This document shows positions 6,684 through 14,965 of a DNA stretch of 41,062 nucleotides, piece after piece. Location of the stretch: assembly GCA_944380305.1 (NCBI GenBank), contig CALWHF010000015.1:1-41062 (forward strand). The letters are read 5' to 3'. The position numbers were made by a program, and so were the translations under genes. Positions within the stretch are counted from its first letter, which is position 1. Every line of letters starts with the position of its first letter. A model generated the notes under the pieces. The model made no database searches, had not been told where the DNA came from, and was given only the letters and a program-made list of their open reading frames with translations. The DNA is from an uncultured Christensenellaceae bacterium. GTDB taxonomy: Bacteria > Bacillota > Clostridia > Christensenellales > UBA3700.

Positions 6684-7715
6684 ATGACAAGTTTGATGCA
6701 ACAGGAAATATTCAGCGAACCCGAAATGCTCAAGAGAACAGTGGCGGCATGCGCTCCCGTACTCCCTGCGATCAAAAAGGCTTTTCAGGAAAAAGGCATA
6801 ACCAATATCGTCACTATGGCGAGAGGCACGTCCGACAACGCGGCAACCGTGTTTTCCTTCGTCTGCCCGCTCTACAGCGGTATGAAAGTGGGCAAATACC
6901 ATCCGTCCCTGACTACCGTCTATGATGCGGACGTCGATATGAAAAACACCTGTATGGTGATAGTCAGCCAGAGCGGTATGTCGAAAGATACGATCGCGGT
7001 CATGCGTAAAGCGAAAAAACTCGGTGCGATGACGGTCGGCGTTACCAACAACAAGGAAAGCGATACAGCTAAAGAATGCGACTTCCATCTGTTCCTCGAC
7101 GTGGAAGAAGAAAAGTCTGTCGCGGCTACGAAAACCTATATCGCAGAGCTGATCGCGCTGTATATGCTGACCACCGTCACGGGGAAACCGTGCGACACCA
7201 AAGTCAACGAGACGGTCGCTCGCATAGGCGAGATAATCGCGCTCAACGACGATATAAAGGGCGTTGCGGAAAAACTCTACAAGCTCAACAACTTCATAAT
7301 TCTCTCCCGCGGCACGATGCAGGGCACGGGCGACGAATGCGCGCTCAAACTCACCGAATGTTGCTACCTCTTCAACCGCTCTTACTCCTCGGCGAACTTC
7401 ATGCACGGTCCGCTCTCTCTGCTCGCGGAAGGCGCAAATGTGATCCTGCTCGCCCCCAAGGGAAAATTCGACGACGAATTCATATCTATGGCTAAGCGCG
7501 TCAAAGACGCGGGTGCAAATCTGACCGCGTTCAGCGATATTCCCGAAGTTCTCGAATGCGCAAAGCAGAAAGTGGAAATGCCCGCCACATGCGACCTGTG
7601 CGCTCCCGTATTGTACGGCACCGCGGTATCTCTTCTCGCGCTCAATATCGGCCTCGCAAAGGGACTCAACGTAGACAGCCCGAGAAACCTCAAGAAGGTT
7701 ACCGTTACGCTGTAA
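6684..7715 (+). CDS. Double-SIS sugar-phosphate isomerase/deaminase
   Basis: A 343-residue cytoplasmic protein made of two SIS domains and lacking the glutaminase domain of GlmS. Domain 1 shows ARGTSDNAA and the phosphate-binding VSQSGMSKDT. Domain 2 shows LSRGTMQGTGDECALKLTE and the FMHGPLSLL segment typical of GlmS/GlmD/NagB-II/AgaS-type enzymes. Such stand-alone proteins act as glucosamine-6-phosphate deaminases or as deglycases of fructosyl-amino acids. With nagA elsewhere in the window and no classical nagB visible, a glucosamine-6-phosphate deaminase role is attractive but unproven. The ATG at 6684 follows GAGAGGTG by 5 bases and is preferred over the in-frame ATG at 6669. It is monocistronic with its own promoter and terminator. 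Confidence 0.85.
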   Translation: MTSLMQQEIFSEPEMLKRTVAACAPVLPAIKKAFQEKGITNIVTMARGTSDNAATVFSFVCPLYSGMKVGKYHPSLTTVYDADVDMKNTCMVIVSQSGMSKDTIAVMRKAKKLGAMTVGVTNNKESDTAKECDFHLFLDVEEEKSVAATKTYIAELIALYMLTTVTGKPCDTKVNETVARIGEIIALNDDIKGVAEKLYKLNNFIILSRGTMQGTGDECALKLTECCYLFNRSYSSANFMHGPLSLLAEGANVILLAPKGKFDDEFISMAKRVKDAGANLTAFSDIPEVLECAKQKVEMPATCDLCAPVLYGTAVSLLALNIGLAKGLNVDSPRNLKKVTVTL

Positions 7716-7735
7716 TAAACGCAAAACGGATATTG

Positions 7736-7765
7736 AAAAGCCGTCCAGCAAAGAGGCGGCTTTTT
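7736..7765 (+). terminator. Terminator after the SIS gene
   Basis: AAAAGCCG (7736-7743) pairs with CGGCTTTT (7757-7764), followed by T. It lies 21 bases past the stop codon. Confidence 0.7.
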
Positions 7766-7871
7766 ATATGCGTTTATCATAGACTTACCTTTCCGACCGA
7801 ATCCCCGAAAGAAAAACCGCTTCCCGAAAGATACTTTATCCGAAGCATAACAATCATTTGTACCGAAAAAT

Positions 7872-7899
7872 AAAGACCGACGTTGTCCGTCGGTCTTTT
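7872..7899. terminator. Bidirectional terminator, serves the polysaccharide operon on the minus strand
   Basis: Eleven-base perfect stem AAAGACCGACG (7872-7882)/CGTCGGTCTTT (7888-7898) with loop TTGTC. T-rich tails are present on both strands. It is 19 bases past the stop of the CapD/FlaA1-like gene. Confidence 0.85.
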
Positions 7900-7917
7900 C
7901 TGGCTTTATCGGATTAC

Positions 7918-10182
7918 TTAATTTTCTTTTTCAACGGATTTCTTCGCCGCGCTCTTGCCTTTTTCCGCAGGCTTTTTCGCTGCGGCAACGGATTCCCCCG
8001 AAGAATACTTTTTCGCTTTTCCCTTGCCGTTTTCGACACCGGACGAGACTTTCTTAGTATTCTTGTCCGAAACCGCGGACTCTACGGTTTCTGCCGTCTC
8101 TGCCTCTGCCGTGACGATCATCTCTTTCGCCTCTTCTTCGTCCTCCGAAACGGCTTTCTTTTCATAGACCGCTTCGCCTACTATCTCCTCTTCTCCCGCG
8201 TGCTCGCTCGAATACTCGCGCTGATACTGCAGCTCTTTTTGCCTCATAAGCTCAAGATATGCCGTGTCGTGATGGAAAGTAGGCACAAGCACTTTGAGTT
8301 TCTCTATGACCTTTTCCTTGTCGTTTGTCTGACATATAGAACGCATTTCCTCCAGATCCGCGGTGAATTTATCGGTGTCGATAGTCATCTGCTTGCCTAT
8401 GAATATCTTGTTGTTATCCGTCTTTTTGAGTCCTTCTTCTTTCATCAGAAGTTCTTCGTACAACTTTTCTCCCGGGCGAAGTCCCGTGAACTTTATCTGT
8501 ATGTCCTCGTAAGGCGTGTAACCCATCATTTTTATCATGTTCTCTGCAAGCGTGACGATCTTGACGGGTTCGCCCATATCGAGTACGAATACCTCGCCGC
8601 CGCGAGCATATGCTCCTGCCTGCAAGACAAGCGACACCGCCTCCGGAATAGTCATGAAATACCTGATTATCTCGGGATGCGTCACCGTTACGGGACCGCC
8701 GTTTTTAATCTGTTCTCTGAACAGCGGGATGACCGAACCGTTGCTGCCGAGCACGTTGCCGAATCTGACCGCTGCGAATTCCGTACGCGAATTGCCGTAC
8801 TTCTGGCTGAAAGTCTCTATTATCTCTTCGCAACAACGTTTGGTCGCACCCATAACGTTGGTCGGGTTAACCGCCTTATCGGTAGAGATCATGATGAATT
8901 TCTTGACGCCGTATTCGTATGCGAGTTTGACCACGTTCAACGTTCCGAAGACGTTGTTCTTGACCGCCTCTTCAGGATTTGTTTCCATCAGCGGAACGTG
9001 TTTGTGCGCCGCCGCGTGGAAGATTATCTGCGGGTGATACTGCTCGAACAGATCTTTCATCTTGCCGTAATCGGTTATCGACGCTATCTCGACGTTGAGA
9101 TCGTAATCCGAACCGTAATGGCGCAATATCTCCTGCTGTATCGCATACGCGCAGTTCTCGTACACGTCGAGCACTATTATCCTGCGGGGCTTATATTTTA
9201 CTATCTGCCTGACGAGCTCGCTGCCGATAGAACCGCCGCCGCCCGTTATCATACAGACTTTATCCTCGATGTATCCCTTTACTCCCGCATCGTTGAACGA
9301 GATCTGTTCTCTGCCCAGAAGGTCGCCGATATTGATCTCTTTCGCCTGACCGACGAGATCGACGTTGGCTATCATCTCGCTGATGTACGGCAGAACTTTG
9401 AGCTGGCAGCCCGTCTGCATACAGGTCGCGAGAATGCTTTGCCTAGCCTGAGGATTTATCGACGGGATCGCGAATATTATACAAGCTACGTCGTATTTGC
9501 GCGCAAGCCTCGGGATCTCCTTTGTCGTGCCTACGACGGGTATGTCGTGAAGTATTCTGCCCTGCTTGTCGGGGTCGTCGTCCACCAGACATACGGGCTT
9601 GTAAATGCTGCCCGCCCTCGCAAGCTCTTCGAGTATCGCGCTTGCCGTATATCCCGCACCGACTATCATCGTACGTTTTCTCTGTTTGGGCAACGCTTTA
9701 TCCTTTATCTTAGCGTATATCATCTCGTAGAACAGACGATATACGACCGTGACACCCATGGTCGTGAATCCTATATTGGTATACACCGGATATGCCTTGA
9801 GCATCTGCTTGTCGCCCGTTTCGCCGACTTTTACTATCTCTCCCGAGACCCAACCTCCCAGAAGCTGGTCGATAAGAGCGAAAAGCACCGTTGCGACCGC
9901 GCAGGCAAAAACGAGCCTGAGATAGTCGCGACCTCTTGCATAACGCCACACTACTTTATTTACTCTGAAAGCTATGAAACTGAGGAAAAACAATGCAAGC
10001 GCGACGGGCAGAGCTATTAACGCCTGCTCGATTATCGTCTTGCTGATGTCGTCAAGCAGATATGCCTGACCCAGTATAACCGACAAAATAAAACAAATGC
10101 CTATGAAAACGAGGTCGGTGATAAACATCGTCCACTCTCGCAACGTTTTGATATTGTAACTGTCTTTGTTAAACTTTTTCAT
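7918..10182 (-). CDS. Membrane-bound nucleotide-sugar 4,6-dehydratase, CapD/FlaA1/PglF family
   Basis: A 754-residue membrane protein. The N-terminus has four transmembrane helices (from about residue 17), followed by a CoA-binding-like Rossmann domain (VGAGYTASAILEELA). An extended SDR domain then follows with TGGGGSIGSELVRQ for NAD(P) and ISTDKAVNPTNVMGATK as the catalytic region. In this long-SDR group the usual Tyr is replaced, here by Met (NVMGATK). Relatives convert UDP-GlcNAc to a 4-keto-6-deoxy sugar for capsule, O-glycan or bacillosamine synthesis. The last 100 or so residues are low-complexity, rich in Lys, Ala, Glu and Ser, and beyond the usual family length. Start: ATG at 10182 overlapping the upstream stop (ATGA) with GAGG close by; a longer in-frame extension lies within the neighbour and is not real. 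Confidence 0.88.
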   Translation of the reverse strand: MKKFNKDSYNIKTLREWTMFITDLVFIGICFILSVILGQAYLLDDISKTIIEQALIALPVALALFFLSFIAFRVNKVVWRYARGRDYLRLVFACAVATVLFALIDQLLGGWVSGEIVKVGETGDKQMLKAYPVYTNIGFTTMGVTVVYRLFYEMIYAKIKDKALPKQRKRTMIVGAGYTASAILEELARAGSIYKPVCLVDDDPDKQGRILHDIPVVGTTKEIPRLARKYDVACIIFAIPSINPQARQSILATCMQTGCQLKVLPYISEMIANVDLVGQAKEINIGDLLGREQISFNDAGVKGYIEDKVCMITGGGGSIGSELVRQIVKYKPRRIIVLDVYENCAYAIQQEILRHYGSDYDLNVEIASITDYGKMKDLFEQYHPQIIFHAAAHKHVPLMETNPEEAVKNNVFGTLNVVKLAYEYGVKKFIMISTDKAVNPTNVMGATKRCCEEIIETFSQKYGNSRTEFAAVRFGNVLGSNGSVIPLFREQIKNGGPVTVTHPEIIRYFMTIPEAVSLVLQAGAYARGGEVFVLDMGEPVKIVTLAENMIKMMGYTPYEDIQIKFTGLRPGEKLYEELLMKEEGLKKTDNNKIFIGKQMTIDTDKFTADLEEMRSICQTNDKEKVIEKLKVLVPTFHHDTAYLELMRQKELQYQREYSSEHAGEEEIVGEAVYEKKAVSEDEEEAKEMIVTAEAETAETVESAVSDKNTKKVSSGVENGKGKAKKYSSGESVAAAKKPAEKGKSAAKKSVEKEN

Positions 10183-11798
10183 CTTTCCTCTTTTTCCGCA
10201 GCCTCGTATTTCTCTGTCTGTCCCGACTTTTTCTCTTCCGCTTTCGCGTGATCCTGTGCCGGATTTTCTTTGTCTTCGCCGCTTTCTTCCGAACGCTCGG
10301 TTGCGGCGTTTGTCGCTTGCTCCTCTTCTTTCTCGCCCTCGGGTCTTCCGAAAACCACGCCGTCTTTCACGGGAACGTTTTCGGCAAAGATCACCGGAGC
10401 TCCCGTCAGAGCATATTCTTCGTCCGAGATCGAATTGCAACGTTCGTTTACCGCAGTGAGGACAGCTATGATCAAAAGCCCCGGCACCGCAAGGAAGGTA
10501 AACGTGTTCATCATCGCGTAACCCTCGAATCCTATGCAGGACACGATCAAAAAGATATTGAACGCTCTCCCCTTCGCAAACGCGAATTTTATCCTCTTGT
10601 AGTACATATAGACGCTCGCCGCGAGACCGAAAAGCCCGAGGCTAGCTATTGTCTGGAATAACGTAGAGTGGAAATAGTACATCGGGTGATTGTTAAGATA
10701 GCTGTTTATGCCTATATATCCGAAACCGACGCCGAACAGTTTGTTCTGCATGAACACGTCGATCGCCTCCTGATATATCTTGTCTCTGCCCGAGCCGTCA
10801 AGTCCGTTGCTGAATGCCCTCTCGACGAAAGCCAGCAGCTTGTCTTTCAAAATTACACAGAGGACGATAGCCGCCACTGCCAGCACGATGTACGCCGCGG
10901 CGTAAACTTTACGGTGATTGTTGAACACTACCGATGCGATAAGCATCAGCACGAATTCCACTATCCCGACGAGTATCGCGCCTCTTGAAACCGTTGCTAT
11001 CACTGCTGCCATCTGAGCCACGGAAAGCAAAGCGAACAACAGCGATCTCCACAATTTTTTATCAGATACGGCGACATACATCGTTATCGGCATCGTTGCC
11101 AGCAATACAGTTGCCGCGCCGTTGCTTATGCCCCATCCGAGATGCACTTCGCTTCCGATAGAAATAAGTCCCTGAAACACGCGGATGTAGTAGATAAACA
11201 GCTGCGCAGTGATCAGAAGTCCGAGAAAAGCAAACGCCTTACAGACGTATCCGACCATTCTCGTCTTGTTCTCCGAATCACAGCAGTTTACCATAAGTTC
11301 GTATACGGCGAAAGGCAGTAACCCCAAAAACGCCGCGAAAGCAAGCCCTTTCAGCTCATCGTTGAGCTGATTGCTCATTATTCCGCCCATAAACATGCTT
11401 GCGGCGACGAATAAGTAAGCGAATCCGAAAGCTCCGGCTTTTATCTTTTGATTTCTGTAATAAACAAAATGGAATATCAGACTGATGACAACCGGAACCA
11501 GAATGATAAACATATACGCGAAATACGGCGGAAATTCTCCTTTCGAGATAACGCAATATACGCTTATGAGTATCGGAAGACAAGGCGTCATATCGCGTTT
11601 GACGACCAAAAGGAAGCTGAGCACGATAAGTAACGTCACAAAACCTGCCACCATCGCCTCAGTCGCCCAGAACAGGACGACAAGCGCGGCTATGGCAAGC
11701 AGATACCAGTCCGAATATACTATTTTATCGACTATATTAAGCCATTTTTCCGGCAATACGCTTTTGCGCTCGTATGCCGAAACAGTTATCCCCGACAA
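10179..11798 (-). CDS. O-antigen ligase/polymerase-like membrane protein (Wzy/WaaL fold)
   Basis: A 539-residue polytopic protein with around a dozen predicted membrane helices and the large periplasm-type loop typical of Wzy_C proteins. That loop runs from FSNGLDGSGRDKIYQEAIDVF to GVGFGYIGINSYLNN and HSTLFQTIASLG. The GSGRDKIYQ and LFGVGFG...H segments match the ligase/polymerase signature. Such proteins join lipid-linked glycan repeat units. The last 90 residues are cytoplasmic-type, charged and rich in Glu and Lys, with no known domain. The chosen start is TTG at 11798 behind GGGAGAAG; no ATG or GTG is better placed. Its stop overlaps the next gene. The actual glycan cannot be deduced. Confidence 0.8.
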   Translation of the reverse strand: MSGITVSAYERKSVLPEKWLNIVDKIVYSDWYLLAIAALVVLFWATEAMVAGFVTLLIVLSFLLVVKRDMTPCLPILISVYCVISKGEFPPYFAYMFIILVPVVISLIFHFVYYRNQKIKAGAFGFAYLFVAASMFMGGIMSNQLNDELKGLAFAAFLGLLPFAVYELMVNCCDSENKTRMVGYVCKAFAFLGLLITAQLFIYYIRVFQGLISIGSEVHLGWGISNGAATVLLATMPITMYVAVSDKKLWRSLLFALLSVAQMAAVIATVSRGAILVGIVEFVLMLIASVVFNNHRKVYAAAYIVLAVAAIVLCVILKDKLLAFVERAFSNGLDGSGRDKIYQEAIDVFMQNKLFGVGFGYIGINSYLNNHPMYYFHSTLFQTIASLGLFGLAASVYMYYKRIKFAFAKGRAFNIFLIVSCIGFEGYAMMNTFTFLAVPGLLIIAVLTAVNERCNSISDEEYALTGAPVIFAENVPVKDGVVFGRPEGEKEEEQATNAATERSEESGEDKENPAQDHAKAEEKKSGQTEKYEAAEKEER

Positions 11799-11831
11799 AA
11801 TACTTCTCCCTTTTCCCTTGTATTGTCCGTT

Positions 11832-12848
11832 TTACTCCTCGTCGTAACCCTTGGGATTGTTGACCTGCCATCTCCAGCTGTCTTCGCACATATCCTTGAG
11901 GTCGTAGCGGCATTCGAAGCCTATTTCCTTTTTCGCGAGGCTAGCGTCGGCATAGCACTCCGCAATGTCGCCCGCACGTCTCGGGGCGATGACGTAAGGC
12001 ACCGCCTTGCCGCTCGCCTTCTCAAACGCCTTTACCATCTGCAGCACGCTGTAACCCTTGCCCGTGCCGAGATTATAGGTGACGAGTCCGCTGCCCGTAG
12101 CGAGTTTCTTCAATGCGAGCAGATGTCCTCTCGCAAGGTCGAGGACATGGATATAGTCTCTGACTCCCGTGCCGTCGGGCGTCGGATAGTCGTTGCCGAA
12201 TACGCTGAGTTTCTCGAGCTTGCCGATTGCGACCTGCGTGATGTACGGCATCAGGTTGTTGGGTATGCCCGCGGGATCCTCTCCGATCAGTCCGCTCTTG
12301 TGTGCTCCGATAGGGTTGAAATAACGCAGGATCGCGATATTCCACTCTTTATCCGCTTTGTAAATGTCTCTGAGCATATCCTCTATCATGAGCTTAGTAG
12401 AACCGTACGGATTTGTCGTCGAAAGCGGGAAATCCTCTTTTATCGGCACGCTCTTGGGCTGTCCGTAAACAGTCGCAGAGGACGAAAAAACGAAATTCCT
12501 GCAACCGTATTTTCTCATAACCTTGAGCAGATTGAGCGTGCTTATCAGGTTGTTCCTATAATATTCGAGCGGCTTTTGACAAGATTCGCCGACCGCCTTG
12601 AGCCCGGCGAAATGAATCACCGCGTTGGGTTTTTCCTCTTCGAAAATTTTATCGATCGTATCCTCGTCGCATACGTCTCCCTGGTAGAATTTGAAATCCT
12701 TGCCTGTAATTTTCTTTACTCTTTCGACAACAGCGGGTTTGCTGTTGCAGAGATTGTCGACGACGACCGCTTCGAAATCGTTGTCGAGAAGATCCACCAC
12801 CGTATGGCTGCCTATGTATCCGGCGCCTCCCGTTACCAAAACCTTCAT
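11832..12848 (-). CDS. galE: UDP-glucose 4-epimerase
   Basis: A 338-residue extended short-chain dehydrogenase that interconverts UDP-Glc and UDP-Gal, and often UDP-GlcNAc and UDP-GalNAc. Seen: NAD-binding TGGAGYIGSH (residues 6-15), FAGLKAVGES, catalytic SSSATVYG and YGSTK (Ser-Tyr-Lys), and the substrate segment LRYFNPIGAHKSGLIGEDP. Length is exactly typical. Start: ATG at 12848 with AAAGGAG upstream. It lies 33 bases after nahK and 33 bases before the Wzy-like gene, so it is likely in one transcript. Next to nahK it would interconvert UDP-hexosamines or UDP-hexoses for polysaccharide synthesis or host-glycan salvage. Confidence 0.94.
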   Translation of the reverse strand: MKVLVTGGAGYIGSHTVVDLLDNDFEAVVVDNLCNSKPAVVERVKKITGKDFKFYQGDVCDEDTIDKIFEEEKPNAVIHFAGLKAVGESCQKPLEYYRNNLISTLNLLKVMRKYGCRNFVFSSSATVYGQPKSVPIKEDFPLSTTNPYGSTKLMIEDMLRDIYKADKEWNIAILRYFNPIGAHKSGLIGEDPAGIPNNLMPYITQVAIGKLEKLSVFGNDYPTPDGTGVRDYIHVLDLARGHLLALKKLATGSGLVTYNLGTGKGYSVLQMVKAFEKASGKAVPYVIAPRRAGDIAECYADASLAKKEIGFECRYDLKDMCEDSWRWQVNNPKGYDEE

Positions 12849-12881
12849 AAAATATCTCCTTTCCGCTAAAGCGGTTTTTGT

Positions 12882-13979
12882 TTATTTTGCGTATTTGCTC
12901 GCGATATGATTCATTTCTTCCAGTTTCTCTTCCATGCGCTCGACAAGCCTGAACTGGGTGCGGCAACGCACCAGATTATGCTCGGGATATTTCGTCTTGA
13001 AATAGTTGTCTCCGTCGAGATAATCCGTCAGAAAACGCATACCGCATTCGTATGTCATCAATATCGAACCGAATGCAAGATTTTCCCTCTCTTTTTCGGT
13101 TATGCGGTCTCCTATGCCGTCCAGAAAGCCTTTTGTAAAAGCTTCGTACAAAGTTATATCGAAATCCACCTTGGAAAGGTCTTTTTCGTCTTCCGCCGCC
13201 GTCGAACATCCGAACCTGACAGCGTCCCCGAAATCGTAAAGCAACGACCCCGGCATTATCGTATCCAGATCGATCACGCATACTGCCTTTTTTGTATCGG
13301 CATCGACGAGAATATTGTTGAGTTTTGTGTCGTTGTGAGTGACTCTTAAGGGAATTTCCCCTCTTTCAAGCATATCGATGACCCTTCCGCAATAGTCTTT
13401 TCTCTTCTTTACGAAAGCAATTTCTTCCGCAGCCGACGCTGCTCTCCCTTTCTTATCGGCATCGAGAGCCGCAACGAACTTGACGTATCTGTCTTTGGTA
13501 TCGTGGAATTTTTTAATGACCTCGCCGAGTACGGATGCGTCGAAATCGGCAAGCCCCGCTATGAACACTCCGAAAGCTCTGCCGGTATCTTCAAATACTT
13601 CCGCGTTTTCAACCGTCTGATACGCGATGGTATTTTCGATAAAAAGAAACGCTCTCCAGCATTCACCGTCTTTGTCCGTAAAATAACTTTCGCCCGTTTT
13701 AGTCCTGATCAGAGTCAGCGTCTCCCTTTCGCTGTTGCCTCCGCGCTCCCCGATGCGTTTTCTCAGAAAATCAGTGACAGCGGCGACATTGTTCATGAGT
13801 GTTTTAATGTCGGGAAAAACGCTCTTGTTCATTTTCTGCAAAATATACCTTTTCTGCTCTCCGTGATTTTCGTAGACGAGAGCGTAGGTATCGTTGATAT
13901 GCCCGTCGCCGTAAGGCTCGGCTTTTTTCAGTGTGCCTCTGAAAGCAAACTCGTCGGCAATAGATTTTATCTTTTCCAT
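12882..13979 (-). CDS. nahK: N-acetylhexosamine 1-kinase (NahK-like phosphotransferase)
   Basis: A 365-residue protein of the aminoglycoside-phosphotransferase (APH) fold. The catalytic loop is VTHNDTKLNNILVD (His215, Asp217, Asn221) and the Mg-binding segment is VIDLDTIMPGSLLYDFGDAVR (Asp238-Asp240). These stretches are characteristic of NahK, which phosphorylates GlcNAc or GalNAc at C1 in the Bifidobacterium lacto-N-biose pathway. The N-terminal GDGHINDTYAL is the nucleotide-binding loop. The ATG at 13979 follows AGAGGAAA, and a 14-codon upstream extension is rejected. It is the first gene of the nahK-galE-Wzy-CapD operon and has a strong promoter. The sugar-binding specificity is inferred. 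Confidence 0.85.
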   Translation of the reverse strand: MEKIKSIADEFAFRGTLKKAEPYGDGHINDTYALVYENHGEQKRYILQKMNKSVFPDIKTLMNNVAAVTDFLRKRIGERGGNSERETLTLIRTKTGESYFTDKDGECWRAFLFIENTIAYQTVENAEVFEDTGRAFGVFIAGLADFDASVLGEVIKKFHDTKDRYVKFVAALDADKKGRAASAAEEIAFVKKRKDYCGRVIDMLERGEIPLRVTHNDTKLNNILVDADTKKAVCVIDLDTIMPGSLLYDFGDAVRFGCSTAAEDEKDLSKVDFDITLYEAFTKGFLDGIGDRITEKERENLAFGSILMTYECGMRFLTDYLDGDNYFKTKYPEHNLVRCRTQFRLVERMEEKLEEMNHIASKYAK

Positions 13980-14029
13980 TTTTCCTCTTTTGCATGCAGT
14001 GCGCCTGCACACGGGTGCCATATAGAATA

Positions 14030-14058
14030 ATAATACTATATTTTATTACATATGTCAA
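14030..14058 (-). promoter_or_regulatory. Promoter of the nahK-galE-polysaccharide operon
   Basis: Minus-strand TTGACA (14053-14058, perfect), 17-base spacer, TATTAT (14030-14035), about 50 bases before the nahK ATG. The short leader contains a small TGCAG/CTGCA inverted repeat of unclear significance. Confidence 0.8.
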
Positions 14059-14322
14059 ACCGAGACGCCATATTGAGTTTTATCGATGGATCGCCCGTGT
14101 CCTGCACATCGGTCCGACGGCGTATGTCTTTCAATCGTTTCCCGCTGTTTGCCGAAGTCGACTGTCTTTTACTGTCTCAGATAAGAGCCTAAACTCTGCG
14201 TCGGTGCCGGAAACCCGCAAAAATTATCTGCACCCGTGTAGATTAAATGCGCTTAAGTTTATTGAGATTTTTCTCCTGCACAAGTCAGAATAAGTACCCC
14301 GACGCGAGGATATAATTGTAAT

Positions 14323-14823
14323 ATGAACAAAAAGCAATCTCTGATATTCTTTACAGTCGGCGCATTTTTCACGCTTATTCTCGGAACGGCAGGGCACTTT
14401 TTCTACGAGTGGTCGGGGAAAAATCCCGTCGTCGGACTTTTCTTCCCGATAAACGAAAGCGTCTGGGAGCACATGAAGCTCGTCCTTTTCCCGACAGCCC
14501 TCTATCTCGGGACAGCGTCTCTGAAGGTTCGCGGAGGCAATTACGCGCTCTCTTCTTTCGTCGCACTGTTCGTCGGGGCAGCACTCATCCCTCTGCTATT
14601 TTACAGTTATACGGGCATTGTCGGCAAATCAGTGCTCGCCGCCGATATAACTGTCTTTATCGTTTCGGTCATAGCGGGATACGCATTTGCATACCTGCTT
14701 TTCAACATTAAACGTCTTCCCTTTCTCAATGCAGTTGCGGTGATAGGCATTGCGACGATAGTCGTTTGCTTTTTTACCTTTACTTTGTGCCCTCCCGACG
14801 CGGAACTGTTTCAGTCCCCGTGA
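14323..14823 (+). CDS. Small integral membrane protein, resembles DUF6512
   Basis: A 166-residue protein with five predicted membrane helices and almost no soluble part. The conserved-looking segment GHFFYEWSGKNPVVGLFFPINESVWEHMKLVLFP lies between helices 1 and 2. The combination W-x-G-x-N-P-x-V-G-L-F plus N-E-S-V-W-E-H-M-K-L is, from memory, that of the DUF6512 family, which has no known function. It begins with ATG at 14323, but the nearest GAGG is about 12 bases away, so initiation may be weak. It stands alone between the divergent nahK operon and the convergent lipoprotein gene. Confidence 0.75.
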   Translation: MNKKQSLIFFTVGAFFTLILGTAGHFFYEWSGKNPVVGLFFPINESVWEHMKLVLFPTALYLGTASLKVRGGNYALSSFVALFVGAALIPLLFYSYTGIVGKSVLAADITVFIVSVIAGYAFAYLLFNIKRLPFLNAVAVIGIATIVVCFFTFTLCPPDAELFQSP

Positions 14824-14927
14824 TCCACACTTACGTGACGGGTCTTGTCCGTCTTTGTTTACCGTCAACCTTCGGAATAGTTACTCTGCCCAGGAATACG
14901 GGTTTTCAACGAGAAATTTGTTTACAT

Positions 14928-14955
14928 AAAAAGGAGAGGTCTTTCCTCTCCTTTT
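14928..14955. terminator. Terminator of the lipoprotein gene (symmetrical)
   Basis: Eleven-base stem AAAAGGAGAGG/CCTCTCCTTTT with loop TCTTT between the convergent genes ending at 14823 and 14966. It works best for the minus-strand lipoprotein gene. Confidence 0.85.
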
Positions 14956-14965
14956 GCGTTTTCAT

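Noticed and set aside
7858..10020. 720-codon plus-strand frame opposite the CapD-like gene
   Set aside because: Pure antisense of a gene with full SDR motifs; the frame has no motif and starts in a terminator.
14231..14245. 15-base match CCCGTGTAGATTAAA with 29273-29287
   Set aside because: An exact 15-mer pair is expected about once by chance in a window of this size, and nothing else is shared around it.
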